From an uncultured Paracoccaceae bacterium (GTDB lineage Bacteria; Pseudomonadota; Alphaproteobacteria; Rhodobacterales; Rhodobacteraceae), in the NCBI GenBank assembly GCA_947500135.1, contig CANMQX010000004.1:124001-188000 (forward strand): 64,000 nt of DNA, in the 5' to 3' direction. The notes below the pieces were generated by a model, which was not told where the DNA came from, made no database searches, and saw nothing but the letters and a program-made list of their open reading frames with translations. How positions within the stretch are numbered: position 1 is the first letter of the stretch; each line of letters begins with the position of its first letter. Below, piece by piece: positions 1-8,578 of this stretch. The translations under genes and the position numbers were made by a program.

Positions 1-52
1 GCGCGTGGCCATTCAGTCGCTTGGCCGCCGCCCGGATCATATCAATATGCAT
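1..52 (-). CDS. Start of a probable threonine/serine dehydratase (partial, runs off the window)
   Basis: On the minus strand an ATG at 52-50 overlaps the stop codon of the upstream hydrolase gene (TAATG). It opens a frame of 17 residues beginning MHIDMIRAAAKRLNGHA before the window edge. Pyridoxal-phosphate threonine/serine dehydratases of this bacterial group commonly start with a similar 'I..AAxRL.GHA' helix, which is the only basis for the call. The coupling by overlapping start and stop suggests it is the third gene of the dehalogenase-hydrolase operon. The fragment is too short for certainty and no catalytic residue is inside the window. Confidence 0.4.
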   Translation of the reverse strand, partial: MHIDMIRAAAKRLNGHA

Positions 53-867
53 TACATTCTCTCCAGCCAGCGATGCAGCGCATCCAGCGCCTGCGGTTCA
101 TCCAGAAACGGCACATGGCCGCGACCGGGCACATCAACCCGGATCATGTCGGGGCGGCGCTCTGCCATCTTGTCAGCAGTCGCCACGCTGAGCAGATCAG
201 AATTGCCACCTCGGATCAGGGCCAACGGCAACCCATGCAACGCATCAAAAAGCGGCCATAGATCCGGTGTCGGTTGCGCGCCAGCCTCCAGCACCGCATC
301 GCGCAGCTTGGGATCATAGCGCAGAACCAGCCCGTCGGGGGTTTCCTCGTAATGGGCTGCCACCTCGGCCAACCAGCGATCCATCGGCACATCCTTGAAA
401 TGTACCCAATTGCGCGCCCGAAACGCGGCGGCCTCGGCATAGGTTTTCTGCGCGGGAGGCTTGCCAATGTAATTCTTGATAATCTCAAGGCCGGTTTCGG
501 CAAGCTCTGGCCCGATATCATTCAATGCAACGCCAATCAGGCGGTCACGGGCCGTGGCCGCCAGAACCATCCCGATCATCCCACCACGCGAGGTGCCCAG
601 AATCGCGGCCTTCTCCAGCCCCAGATGATCCATCAGGGCCAAGACATCCTGCGCCTCTTGCGGGATAGTATAGGTGGCATGATCACCCCATTCTGATAGG
701 CCGCGCCCGCGATAATCGGGCCGGATCAGGCGGACGGGCAGATGCGGGGCGACATGATCAAAATCAGCGGCATTCCGGGTTAACCCCGCCAATGCAATCA
801 CCGGCAGGCCCTCACCCTCATCCAGATAATGCAGGCGCAAACCATCCGCGCTTTGGAAATAGGGCAT
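52..867 (-). CDS. Alpha/beta-fold hydrolase
   Basis: A 271-residue protein with the standard alpha/beta hydrolase layout. It has an N-terminal strand pair (MPYFQSADGLRLHYLDEGEG), an oxyanion-loop region, the nucleophile elbow G-T-S-R-G-G near residue 95, and a C-terminal histidine in PGRGHVPFLDEP near residue 253. It probably hydrolyses a small ester, lactone or similar bond in the cytoplasm; the substrate cannot be read from sequence. Its start codon overlaps the stop of the dehalogenase gene upstream (TGATG) and its stop overlaps the next start, so the genes are translationally coupled. A role with the haloacid dehalogenase in catabolism of a small organic acid is an inference from context only. 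Confidence 0.85.
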   Translation of the reverse strand: MPYFQSADGLRLHYLDEGEGLPVIALAGLTRNAADFDHVAPHLPVRLIRPDYRGRGLSEWGDHATYTIPQEAQDVLALMDHLGLEKAAILGTSRGGMIGMVLAATARDRLIGVALNDIGPELAETGLEIIKNYIGKPPAQKTYAEAAAFRARNWVHFKDVPMDRWLAEVAAHYEETPDGLVLRYDPKLRDAVLEAGAQPTPDLWPLFDALHGLPLALIRGGNSDLLSVATADKMAERRPDMIRVDVPGRGHVPFLDEPQALDALHRWLERM

Positions 868-1544
868 CAGACAAGCTCCGGTATTTTGGTCAGATCAGAC
901 ATGACATGGGTGGGGGTTGCATAAAGCCTGTCCATCGGTTCACCCGCCCGGTTCACCCAGACAGTTTTAAAACCATAGCCAGCGGCACCGGCAGCGTCCC
1001 AGCCATTCGAGGACACGAATAACACATCTGACCGGGCACAGCCGAAATGCTGACCAACCAGATCATAAACCGTGTCATGCGGTTTAAAGACGCCAACCGA
1101 CTGGACCGACAAAACCGCATCCAACACATTGCCGATCCGGGCGGAGGCCACAGCACCATCCAGCATATCAGGTGATCCATTGGACAATATCGCCGTGGCC
1201 AGCCCGCGTTCCTTTAGCGTGGCCAGCATCGCAGGCACCTCTGCATAGGCGGCCAATTCCCAGTAAAGCTCCAGCAGCCGGGCGCGGGTGGCGTCATCGG
1301 CCAAACCACTTGCCTCCATTGCCCAATCAAGGCCATCCTGGGTGACCTGCCAGAAATCGCAATGCTGGCCTGCCACGGCGCGCAGCCAAGTATATTGCAA
1401 CTGCTTGAGGCGCCAGTCGCGGGCGATGGCGGGCCAGATAGCGGCCAATGCGGCATGGGCAGGCTCTTGGGCGGCCTGCGCGGCCGCGGCGTTCACATCG
1501 AACAATGTGCCATAGGCATCAAAAACACATGTGGTGATCGGCAT
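867..1544 (-). CDS. Type II haloacid dehalogenase (HAD superfamily)
   Basis: A 225-residue HAD protein. Motif I is FDAYGTLFD at residues 7-15, where the first Asp would be the nucleophile. SNGSPDML fits motif II, a Lys follows in VFKPHDTVYDL, and SSNGWDAAGA fits the substrate-cap and acidic motif of L-2-haloacid dehalogenases (haloacid to hydroxyacid plus halide). The start at 1544 is chosen because AGAGGA lies about five bases upstream and the HAD motif begins immediately. A longer frame back to 1598 adds a low-quality leader. First gene of the overlapping operon with the hydrolase. Many such genes are annotated 2-haloacid dehalogenase without proven activity; the physiological substrate could be a phosphate ester. 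Confidence 0.85.
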   Translation of the reverse strand: MPITTCVFDAYGTLFDVNAAAAQAAQEPAHAALAAIWPAIARDWRLKQLQYTWLRAVAGQHCDFWQVTQDGLDWAMEASGLADDATRARLLELYWELAAYAEVPAMLATLKERGLATAILSNGSPDMLDGAVASARIGNVLDAVLSVQSVGVFKPHDTVYDLVGQHFGCARSDVLFVSSNGWDAAGAAGYGFKTVWVNRAGEPMDRLYATPTHVMSDLTKIPELV

Positions 1545-1701
1545 GGGGTCCTCTTGCGTTTGGCGGTGTCGGCCAATCGCAGGCACCGCCTGGGACATGG
1601 TGTCACGGTCACGCTGCGGCGAAAAGGGGCAAAGCCGTTTGCAATAGGGTCAAAGGTTGCATAGCGTGCGTCAGCGATCCGGGACGGAAGGGATATGGGC
1701 G

Positions 1702-2136
1702 ATGGTTCAGGCCAAAAACGGCGATACGGTGCGTATCAATTACACGGGTACGTTGCAGGACGGGCAGGCGTTTGACAGCTCTGAAGGGCGTGATCCACTG
1801 GAATTCGTGTTAGGGTCCGGGCAGATCATCCCGGGGCTGGATGCCGCCATTTCCGGTATGGCCGTTGGCGACACAAAAACCGTGCAGGTGCCCAGTGATC
1901 AGGCTTATGGGGCGGTGAATGAAAACGCGCGCCAAGCCGTGCCGCGCAGCGAAATTCCCGGTAACGTCCCGCTTGATCTGGGCACGCAGCTGCAAATGCA
2001 GACACCACAAGGGCAGGTGGTGCAGGTGACCGTGGCCGAGGTGACAGCGGATGAGGTGACACTGGACGCCAACCACCCGCTGGCCGGCAAGGACCTGACC
2101 TTTGCCATCGAAATCATGGGGATCGACGCGGCCTAG
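1702..2136 (+). CDS. FKBP-type peptidyl-prolyl cis-trans isomerase (SlyD-like)
   Basis: A 144-residue protein with the FKBP core: VRINYTGTLQDGQAFDSSEG near residues 10-29, the FVLGSGQIIPGLDAAISGM segment with the family's I-I-P-G-L-(D/E) signature, and an insert-in-flap region typical of SlyD-type isomerases. It should accelerate X-Pro isomerisation and act as a folding helper in the cytoplasm, since no signal peptide is visible. The metal-binding His/Cys tail of E. coli SlyD is absent. The start at 1702 follows GGAAGGG by about nine bases; the frame extends upstream to 1657 without a better site. Converges with the next gene, and the two coding regions overlap by four bases. Confidence 0.9.
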   Translation: MVQAKNGDTVRINYTGTLQDGQAFDSSEGRDPLEFVLGSGQIIPGLDAAISGMAVGDTKTVQVPSDQAYGAVNENARQAVPRSEIPGNVPLDLGTQLQMQTPQGQVVQVTVAEVTADEVTLDANHPLAGKDLTFAIEIMGIDAA

Positions 2137-2759
2137 TTTGTCAGCAGCCTGTATTCGCGAATTTCTGCATCGGTCATGATATAGATATCGTCGGCAGGGG
2201 CCGCGTAGATGGTGAACCAATAAAACGCGTCATCACCCAGCATCCGTTCAATATATAGCCGGTTTTGTTCATGTTCCGGGGCACCACGGGGAAAATCCTT
2301 GGCCTCATTGGTGCCGTCTGACCATGAATGGACGCCAATTTTTGCGCCATCTTCCATTGTGCGTGTGACACCTGCCAGAAACAAATCAACGCCCCCGGAA
2401 TAGATCTCGCTTGTCGCGGTCAGATGGGTGTTCAGACCCAATTCGCGAACCCGGTAGGCCAGCGCGATCATCGTGTCATCGTCCAGCGACCCCGGAACCT
2501 CCAATTCAACCAATGTCTTGATATCGGGGTTTGCGGCGATGACGTCTTCAAACTGGTCCAGGGTCTTGCTGTTGATCTCACCTTGCATCAACAGCTGATC
2601 ACCACGCACGGAAAACTCCGTCGTTGTGATCTGGTTCATCGCAACCACGGCGATCTGTTCACAGCCCACGACACCCACGGCGGTCATCGACAGCACCAGC
2701 AAAGCAATAACCTTACCGTTGATGCGGCGCAGCGCGGATTTGGGTTGTGTAGACGGCAT
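2133..2759 (-). CDS. Putative ClpP/crotonase-fold periplasmic lipoprotein
   Basis: A 208-residue protein with an N-terminal hydrophobic helix ending in VGVVGC, compatible with a lipobox, so it is probably a lipoprotein or membrane-anchored periplasmic protein. The middle resembles the ClpP-like fold of periplasmic COG3904-type proteins. It reads as a beta segment (LVELEVPGS), a small-residue turn (SGGVDLFLAG) where that family places a serine in an oxyanion loop, and a following strand ending IGVHSW. Whether the Ser of SGG is a working nucleophile cannot be judged. The C-terminus is tail-to-tail with the FKBP gene. Function unknown; a protease-like or regulatory envelope role is inferred only from the fold. 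Confidence 0.55.
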   Translation of the reverse strand: MPSTQPKSALRRINGKVIALLVLSMTAVGVVGCEQIAVVAMNQITTTEFSVRGDQLLMQGEINSKTLDQFEDVIAANPDIKTLVELEVPGSLDDDTMIALAYRVRELGLNTHLTATSEIYSGGVDLFLAGVTRTMEDGAKIGVHSWSDGTNEAKDFPRGAPEHEQNRLYIERMLGDDAFYWFTIYAAPADDIYIMTDAEIREYRLLTN

Positions 2760-3394
2760 TCCGGCCTCCTGGGTTATAAGGTTTGACCAGTCAACCTTTA
2801 TCGGGCTGCTGGGATCACGGCGTTGCTCTAACCTGTGATAGAAAGTAAAGCAACAAAAAATTTACGTTTTATTTAAAACTTCTGAATCGTGGGACGGAGC
2901 TAAAATAGGCCTGCCGAACGTCAGATCACTATAACCGTTACGTCATCAACTAATCCAAAATGAATAAGCGAACCCTCGATCAGATCGCAGCGAGAACATA
3001 GGCACCAACTGATGAGATCTAGGACACAGGTGCCGTCAGTTATAGCGCTACGTTCCCACCGCAGCGCAGCCACCCGGATCAGAATCGGCTCTTCGTAGCC
3101 TAATGCACTTGTAGAAGTAATGCTTGTTGGTGCCGTTGGACAACGGCTATTCAACCCGGTGCTGATGTCAGGGTTTGGAAGAGAGCGTGCGGCAAGCTGT
3201 AGCGTCAGACGCAGACCTGATCCGGCAACCGTGATAAACCCGGGCGGGCTAAGTGGCGGAATTTGTGTGCTCCGGAATGCCAATATGGAGATGATCACTT
3301 GTTCTTCCGCTTTGGCGGACGGATTGTTTGAAATCGACGTGATTGAAAGCACATGGGATAACTTCGCCGAGGAATGACGGCGGAGGCTTTCCAT
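2760..3394. other. Intergenic region without a supported gene
   Basis: About 630 bases between the ClpP-like gene and the tonB-like gene. It contains an AT-rich stretch near 2845-2880 (probable promoter side of the 2759 gene). Two overlapping open frames on opposite strands (minus 2921-3394; plus 3120-3377) show no recognisable domain, signal peptide or clear ribosome site. It may be decayed coding DNA, but nothing in it can be identified. Confidence 0.4.
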
Positions 3395-4354
3395 TCACCT
3401 GCCTTTGATCTCAACGCTAAAACTGCGTGTGGCTCCCGGAGGTGGTAGGGGGAAAGGGCCTGCGCGTTGTACCAAGCGTTGCGCGGCCCGGTCCAGTTGT
3501 TGCGAGCCGGAGCTATGGGCGACTGAAACGCTGGCGACACGACCGTTGGCTGCAATGGTGAAAGCGATGGTTGCCGCGCCGCGCGCTGACAGGCGCGGTC
3601 GCCCAGCACGCGAAAGCTGGCGCATCACCTGGCCCGGGTAACTCGATGCCGCAGCATTGCCTGACTGTTGCGCCGTCGCTGTTGCCGTGCCTGTCGTGGG
3701 GGATGTGTTCTGCCGGTCGCCATCGGTCTGACCTTGTTGATTGGTCAACGTTCCGGTTTCCGAGGCGCGCGGCGTTGGTTCCGGCGCTGCCAGACGCCTC
3801 TGTGGCTCTGGGCGGATCATCTCCGGCGGAACGGCCTGGGGGTTGCGGCTTGCAGGTCGCGGGGACGAGCTGGGGGCTCGTGTGGTTTCATCGGTTGCCA
3901 TGAGGGTGTCTTGTGACGCAATCGGGGCCAATGTCTCCATCACGGGCGGCACCACTGGCATTGGTTGGGCTGCGGCGTTGACGGGCGTGGGGTCGGGGCG
4001 TGCTGCTCTCGTAGACGCAAGTGGCGCGGTCAGTCCGAGTGTCCGACTTGGCGTGATCCGGCGCCCGGTGTCAGCAGCGGTCTCGGTGGTAATTGGTGTC
4101 GGCCTTTGTGCGGCAAGGACCTCCTGCGGTGTGGCCGGGTTGAGCGTTTCGGTGGGTGTTTGGGCGCTGAATTGTCCGGCGCTCATATCCGCAAAACTGG
4201 TGCCCAATCGCGCAATGGAGGCTCCGGCACCAGCTTCGATCTCGACTGTCGTTTCCCAATTTGACGACACGATGCTGCCCATATGCACGGCGACTGCAAT
4301 GCCCATGGCGGCAAGCATGATGGCCGGGCTGGAGGGTACCTCGCGCCGCTTCAT
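3395..4354 (-). CDS. Energy transducer TonB-family protein
   Basis: A 319-residue protein with the TonB layout. It has one N-terminal transmembrane helix (residues 9-30), a long low-complexity Pro/Thr/Ala-rich periplasmic spacer, and a C-terminal TonB box-binding domain containing 'RPRLSARGAATIAFTI..NGRVASVSV..SSGSQQLDRAA', the typical 'G.v.v.f.I...G.v..v.v..SSG...LD.aA' pattern. Such proteins carry proton-motive-force energy from ExbB/ExbD to outer-membrane receptors, often for iron or haem uptake. The start at 4354 puts the membrane helix at the N-terminus; the frame extends to 4429, but that extension would cross the operator palindrome. Divergent from the TetR-type gene, which may regulate it. 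No exbB/exbD lies in the window. Confidence 0.85.
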   Translation of the reverse strand: MKRREVPSSPAIMLAAMGIAVAVHMGSIVSSNWETTVEIEAGAGASIARLGTSFADMSAGQFSAQTPTETLNPATPQEVLAAQRPTPITTETAADTGRRITPSRTLGLTAPLASTRAARPDPTPVNAAAQPMPVVPPVMETLAPIASQDTLMATDETTRAPSSSPRPASRNPQAVPPEMIRPEPQRRLAAPEPTPRASETGTLTNQQGQTDGDRQNTSPTTGTATATAQQSGNAAASSYPGQVMRQLSRAGRPRLSARGAATIAFTIAANGRVASVSVAHSSGSQQLDRAAQRLVQRAGPFPLPPPGATRSFSVEIKGR

Positions 4355-4366
4355 TGCAGGGCTCGT

Positions 4367-4385
4367 TTTCGTATGGCATACGAAA
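4367..4385. promoter_or_regulatory. Perfect 19-bp palindrome, probable TetR-family operator
   Basis: TTTCGTATG-G-CATACGAAA: two perfectly complementary 9-base arms around one central base, in the gap between the divergent tonB-like start (4354) and tetR-like start (4424). TetR-family dimers bind such palindromes in the promoter they share with their target gene. Binding by the adjacent regulator is an inference; the symmetry is seen directly. Confidence 0.75.
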
Positions 4386-4423
4386 TATATTCCGAGTGTT
4401 TTACTAAAGAAAGCTTTAACAGA

Positions 4424-5086
4424 ATGCACGAAGAAATTTCAAAGCCTGCAAAACCCGGTCCTGGCCGCTCGGGAAAGGCTGGCAGGCTCACGCATGCGCG
4501 TGTCATCAAGGCCGCAATTAATGTCGTGCGTCAGGAGGGTTTGGATGGCCTGACAATGAAGCGTGTCGCAGAGCAACTGGGGTGTGGAGTGATGTCACTC
4601 TATCACCATATCCGCAATCGCGATGACCTGCTGGACGGCATGCTTGATCATGTTGCAGCGACCATTGCTATGCCACCTGACACGCCATCACCTGTCGATC
4701 ATCTGACAGAATTCTTCGCGAAACTTTATGCGGCTTTTCGCCGTGATCCCTGGATTGTCCGGTGCCTTATTGATGGTCATCCCGGCAGCCCCGTAATCCT
4801 GCCCATGATGGAAAAGACCATGTTGGCAATCGAAGCACTGGGTTGGGAAGGAGCTGAGGCGGGCCATGTCTATCACTCACTACTGCACTACACCTATGGC
4901 GAGGTGTTGGTCATGGACGCACTTGATCGCAAGCCTGAATTCCTTACCGCTCGTGGTAACACCAGCACGATTGATTTCCCGGCATTGGAACGCACATTGG
5001 GCGTGATCGAATGCGATACAGAAGCACCTGAGCACTATCAACGTAACCTGAGACGACTACTGTCGAGTATCGGTAAAGGCGCGTAG
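4424..5086 (+). CDS. TetR-family transcriptional regulator
   Basis: A 220-residue protein with a TetR N-terminal helix-turn-helix: 'RVIKAAINVVRQEGLDGLTMKRVAEQLG' followed by 'GVMSLYHHIRNRDDLLDGMLD', the recognition helix with the family's 'S.LYHH..nr.dLl' signature. A larger all-alpha ligand-binding domain follows, resembling the TetR C-terminal class with an 'L.H.Y.YG' helix. The ATG at 4424 is preferred over one at 4373 because it leaves the palindrome at 4367-4385 upstream and starts just ahead of the basic N-terminal arm. It is divergent from the tonB-like gene and probably represses that gene and itself through the shared operator. The ligand is unknown. Confidence 0.88.
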   Translation: MHEEISKPAKPGPGRSGKAGRLTHARVIKAAINVVRQEGLDGLTMKRVAEQLGCGVMSLYHHIRNRDDLLDGMLDHVAATIAMPPDTPSPVDHLTEFFAKLYAAFRRDPWIVRCLIDGHPGSPVILPMMEKTMLAIEALGWEGAEAGHVYHSLLHYTYGEVLVMDALDRKPEFLTARGNTSTIDFPALERTLGVIECDTEAPEHYQRNLRRLLSSIGKGA

Positions 5087-5916
5087 CCCTTTCTACTCTG
5101 CGTCGATCTCAGCTTAGAAATTCGCCAATGAAACTTCGAAACCAGTTGCAAGAGCGACGAGACGGTCAACGAACTTCGTAACTCGCGCATCTATTTTCAG
5201 GCCACAGGATGATGCGTTCAGTGCGAATACCTGTCGCTCGCCGCATCACAGCTTTGAGGGCGGTCACGAAGCTGGTGCATGGTGGCCCAGTCTATTAACA
5301 AGTTCGGCCCCGATCATATGTTTGATCGACAATACAACTATTGTTTCCGCAATGTTCTCGGTGACCGGCAATTGGCGTAGCGATAGCGAGAGCAAAACTA
5401 TGTCCGGCATCTCGATTGTTTGAACCGCACACAGCAAAGGGTCAGCTTGAAATCCAAAGCGAGAGATGGGTCAGAAGGACCGCTTTGACGACAAAGGCCG
5501 CAACGCAGCACTTCCTTGCCGTTGCAGTAGCTGCATCTGCAAAAGGCGGGAGAGTCCATCCTGTCACCGTTGACCCAGTGCGCGCCCAAGGTCCGGTCTG
5601 GGTCGGGAATGCTAGACGTTTTGGTTAACATTGCGCGATGCGAACCCAAAATACGCTTCAGAACGTTCGCCGGATTGAGTCAACGGTGAGAAACGTTCCA
5701 CAAGGTGCTGACCCTAACAGCTTGTTTACGATTGCATCGCACGCAGCCTTAAGGGCGCAAAACGCAGTAATCGGGTCCGACGCAAGTCCGACGTTTCGCC
5801 GACGCTTTGCCGACAGCCGATTTGCCAGCAAATACGGGCGTTAACCGACCCAGCGGCGATTCGCTGGCAACAGGCTGTTGCGGGGGCCAAGGGTAACCAC
5901 CGAACGTTGCACGGGC
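5087..5916. other. Long intergenic region, no gene recognised
   Basis: About 830 bases between tetR and fabI. Short frames on both strands around 5398-5649 have no domain signature or ribosome site and look like non-coding interspersed sequence. Near its end (5780-5820) it holds a GTCGGC-rich repeat that recurs after cmk, listed separately. The last part probably contains the terminator of fabI, but no clear hairpin was picked out. Confidence 0.4.
5799..5814 (-). repeat. GTCGGC-type short interspersed repeat, copy 1
   Basis: Read on the minus strand this is GTCGGCAAAGCGTCGG, an exact 16-base match to 21631-21646. It sits in a longer run of related GTCGG(C/A) units (5776-5820). Both copies are intergenic. 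Function unknown. Confidence 0.6.
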
Positions 5917-6708
5917 TCAGACCAGATGATCGGGCTGCGGCATCCCAAGAACATGAAAACCGCCATCGACGCGGATAATTTCACCCGTCGTGCAGGCGCC
6001 TGCGTCAGAGGCCAGATAGACTGCCGTGCCGCCCACCGCCTCTAGCGTGGCATTGGACCGCATCGGCGCGTTCAAATCGGTGTGCTTATAGGTTTTGCGC
6101 GCACCGCCAATGGCCGCGCCGGCAAGGGTTTTCATCGGTCCTGGGCTGATCGCATTGACGCGAATACCCTGCGGGCCAAGATCATTGGCCAGATAGCGCG
6201 TGGTGCTTTCAAGTGCGGCCTTGGCCACGCCCATGACGTTGTAAAACGGGGTCACGCGGTTGCTGCCCTGATAGGTCAGGGTCAGCAATGTGCCCCCGTC
6301 CGGCATCAGTTGCGAGGCCCGGTTCGCCACATCGATGAAAGAATAGCAGGATATCGCGAGCGAGTTCTTGAAATTCTCGCGGCTGGTATTGATGAAACGG
6401 CCCGTCAGTTCGTTTTTGTCTGAAAAAGCAATGGCATGGACCAGAAAATCCAGCTTGCCCCAGCGCTCCTTTATCATCGCAAATGCGGCATCCATGCTGG
6501 CATCATCGGTGACATCGACATCCACCATCATGTCTGAACCGACCGATTGCGCCAGCGGTTCCAACCGCTTGCCAAAAGCCTCGCCCTGATAGGAAAATGC
6601 CAGTTCGGCACCGGCATCGGCCATCGCTTTGGCGATGCCCCAGGCGATGGAACGTTCATTGGCCACGCCCATGATCAGGCCGCGTTTTCCCTGCATCGAA
6701 ATGGTCAT
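5917..6708 (-). CDS. fabI: Enoyl-[acyl-carrier-protein] reductase (NADH)
   Basis: A 263-residue short-chain dehydrogenase of the FabI type, which reduces trans-2-enoyl-ACP in the last step of each fatty-acid elongation round. The N-terminal nucleotide-binding segment GLIMGVANERSIAWGIA is the FabI variant of the glycine motif. The catalytic Tyr and Lys appear in YNVMGVAK, spaced Tyr-x6-Lys as in FabI rather than Tyr-x3-Lys. The C-terminus keeps 'ISPGPMKTLA' and 'GEIIRVDGG'. The start at 6708 has GAGGA about ten bases upstream. It begins four bases after the fabB stop, so the two genes form one transcript. Confidence 0.95.
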   Translation of the reverse strand: MTISMQGKRGLIMGVANERSIAWGIAKAMADAGAELAFSYQGEAFGKRLEPLAQSVGSDMMVDVDVTDDASMDAAFAMIKERWGKLDFLVHAIAFSDKNELTGRFINTSRENFKNSLAISCYSFIDVANRASQLMPDGGTLLTLTYQGSNRVTPFYNVMGVAKAALESTTRYLANDLGPQGIRVNAISPGPMKTLAGAAIGGARKTYKHTDLNAPMRSNATLEAVGGTAVYLASDAGACTTGEIIRVDGGFHVLGMPQPDHLV

Positions 6709-6712
6709 CAGA

Positions 6713-7942
6713 TCATCCTCGGAATTTGGAAAGGAGCATTGATCCGTTGGTGCCGCCAAACCCGAAAGAGTTTGTCATCACCGTATCAAGCCCAGCATTA
6801 TCAACACGTTCAGTCGCGATTTCAGCCGGATCAAGGGCCGGATCAAGCGTTTCGACATTGATCGACGGCGCGATGAAGTCATCCTGCAACATCAACAGGC
6901 AATAGATCGCCTCTTGCGCGCCAGTGGCCCCTTGGGAATGGCCCGTCATCGACTTGGTTGAGCTGATCGGTGGGGTGGATCCTTCGCCAAAAACCCGCCG
7001 CACCGCCTCAACCTCACCCACATCACCCACCGGGGTCGATGTGCCGTGTGCGTTGATATAACTGACTTTTCTACCTTCGGGGATGGTTTCCAGCGCCAGA
7101 CGCATCGCCCGCTCGCCGCCCTCGCCTGATGGGGCGACCATATCGTGCCCATCCGATGTGGCGGCAAAGCCCGTGACCTCGGCATAGATCTTGGCACCAC
7201 GCGCCTGCGCATGTTCCAGATCCTCCAGCACGACGATCCCGCCGCCACCGGCAATCACAAAACCATCGCGGTCGGCATCAAAAGCGCGGGAGGCTTTTTC
7301 TGGTGTGTCATTATATTTCGACGACATCGCGCCCATCGCATCAAAAAGGCAGGACAGGGTCCAGTCCAGTTCCTCGCCACCACCTGCAAACATCACGTCC
7401 TGTTTGCCCATCATGATCTGCTCTGCCGCGTTGCCGATACAATGCAGGCTGGTCGAACAGGCAGAGGTGATCGAATAGTTGATCCCTTTGATTTTAAAGG
7501 CTGTTGAGAGGTTGGCCGATACGGTCGATGACATGCATTTTGGCACTGCAAAGGGACCAATCCGCTTGGTCGCACTCGTGTTCTTGACGACATCATGCGC
7601 CGTTAGCATGGCAGAAGTGGACGGCCCGCCAGAGCCAGCAACAAGGCCGGTACCCGGGTTCGAAACCGTGTCTTCACCCAGCCCTGCATCTGCAATCGCC
7701 TGTTGCATGGCGATATGGGCATAAGCCGCACCTGGCCCCATGAACCGCAAGGTGCGCTTGTCGACATGTTCCGTGATGTCGATCTTGAGCGTGCCTGCCA
7801 CTTGACTGCGAAACCCGTGTTCGGCCATTTCGGGCGAGGCTTCGATCCCGGATTTACCTGCCTTCAGGGCTGCGGCGACTTCTTCCGCATTGTTCCCAAT
7901 GGGCGAGACAATACCCAATCCTGTAATAACGACACGGCGCAT
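6713..7942 (-). CDS. fabB: Beta-ketoacyl-ACP synthase I
   Basis: A 409-residue ketosynthase. It carries the active-site Cys in [11 protein letters not shown] (near residue 163) and the two His of the Cys-His-His triad in [11 protein letters not shown] and [11 protein letters not shown]. The N-terminus [18 protein letters not shown] is the family start, with GGGAGC a few bases upstream. FabB condenses acyl-ACP with malonyl-ACP and is specifically needed for unsaturated fatty acids together with FabA. It is directly followed by fabI. Upstream, the usual adjacency to fabA is interrupted by a small gene on the opposite strand. Confidence 0.96.
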   Translation of the reverse strand: MRRVVITGLGIVSPIGNNAEEVAAALKAGKSGIEASPEMAEHGFRSQVAGTLKIDITEHVDKRTLRFMGPGAAYAHIAMQQAIADAGLGEDTVSNPGTGLVAGSGGPSTSAMLTAHDVVKNTSATKRIGPFAVPKCMSSTVSANLSTAFKIKGINYSITSACSTSLHCIGNAAEQIMMGKQDVMFAGGGEELDWTLSCLFDAMGAMSSKYNDTPEKASRAFDADRDGFVIAGGGGIVVLEDLEHAQARGAKIYAEVTGFAATSDGHDMVAPSGEGGERAMRLALETIPEGRKVSYINAHGTSTPVGDVGEVEAVRRVFGEGSTPPISSTKSMTGHSQGATGAQEAIYCLLMLQDDFIAPSINVETLDPALDPAEIATERVDNAGLDTVMTNSFGFGGTNGSMLLSKFRG

Positions 7943-8108
7943 GGCTGCTCCCTCGATGACTTTTATTTCTGTGTAGGGGAGAGGGAGCGAGGGGGCAAGT
8001 GGGGGTGAGTACAGGCGCGTCGAGGGTTGTCTGGCCTGAGTCTAAACTGTTGGTTGGAGTTGCACCTTTTCCGGGTTCTATTAGTCAAAGCCGATAGCAG
8101 GAAGCACC

Positions 8109-8528
8109 ATGCCGAACCGTGAACTCATGATTGATGGCATCAAACCAAGCGAGCTAGTGAGACTAGATGATCTGGAAGCCTATGCGCTTGCCGGTCGTCC
8201 AATTGTGTTCGCTGTCGGCGAAGCCGAAGTTCTTGCAGAGTTCTCCAAATCAGGAAAAGTGCTTTTGGTTGAGATTGCTGTTGTAGAACAAGGCGGTGAG
8301 GGCGTTCTGCCTGTGTTAATTGGCACTATCGAACGAGCGGCATTGGCGCGGGAGTTTTCCGCAATCGAATGGTCTGTCTTGGCAAGGAACTGCTCAACAC
8401 CAAATCCGAAACTAATGCGAGTTCTAGAGAAAATCGGTTTCGAAGTGCGACAGTTCGATAGTGGTGCCGAGTCTTATTGGCAGCGTCGATCCACTAATGA
8501 CTCTCTTTTGCGGCGTGCTTCACGCTAG
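8109..8528 (+). CDS. Small GNAT-acetyltransferase-like protein inserted between fabA and fabB
   Basis: A 139-residue protein. The C-terminal half reads 'IEWSVLARNCSTPNPKLMRVLEKIGFEVR', a pattern found in GNAT-like proteins where a helix-strand pair follows the acyl-CoA loop. The typical Q/R-x-x-G-x-A phosphate loop is not seen, so acetyltransferase activity is doubtful. It lies on the plus strand in the 640-base gap between fabA and fabB, genes normally transcribed together on the other strand. It has no recognisable relation to lipid synthesis and looks like a single-gene insertion. The start at 8109 follows an AGCAGGAAGC stretch that can act as ribosome site. Confidence 0.55.
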   Translation: MPNRELMIDGIKPSELVRLDDLEAYALAGRPIVFAVGEAEVLAEFSKSGKVLLVEIAVVEQGGEGVLPVLIGTIERAALAREFSAIEWSVLARNCSTPNPKLMRVLEKIGFEVRQFDSGAESYWQRRSTNDSLLRRASR

Positions 8529-8578
8529 GTCTGCTTCCGTTCGCAAAAACCACCGCTCCCAAAGTCCTTCTTTGATCC

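Noticed and set aside
2921-3394. 157-residue minus-strand open frame and overlapping 85-residue plus-strand frame (3120-3377)
   Set aside because: No domain, no convincing ribosome site, and the two frames overlap on opposite strands with unnatural composition. Treated as intergenic.
5398-5649. Short open frames on both strands upstream of fabI
   Set aside because: Composition and lack of start signals fit non-coding interspersed sequence.
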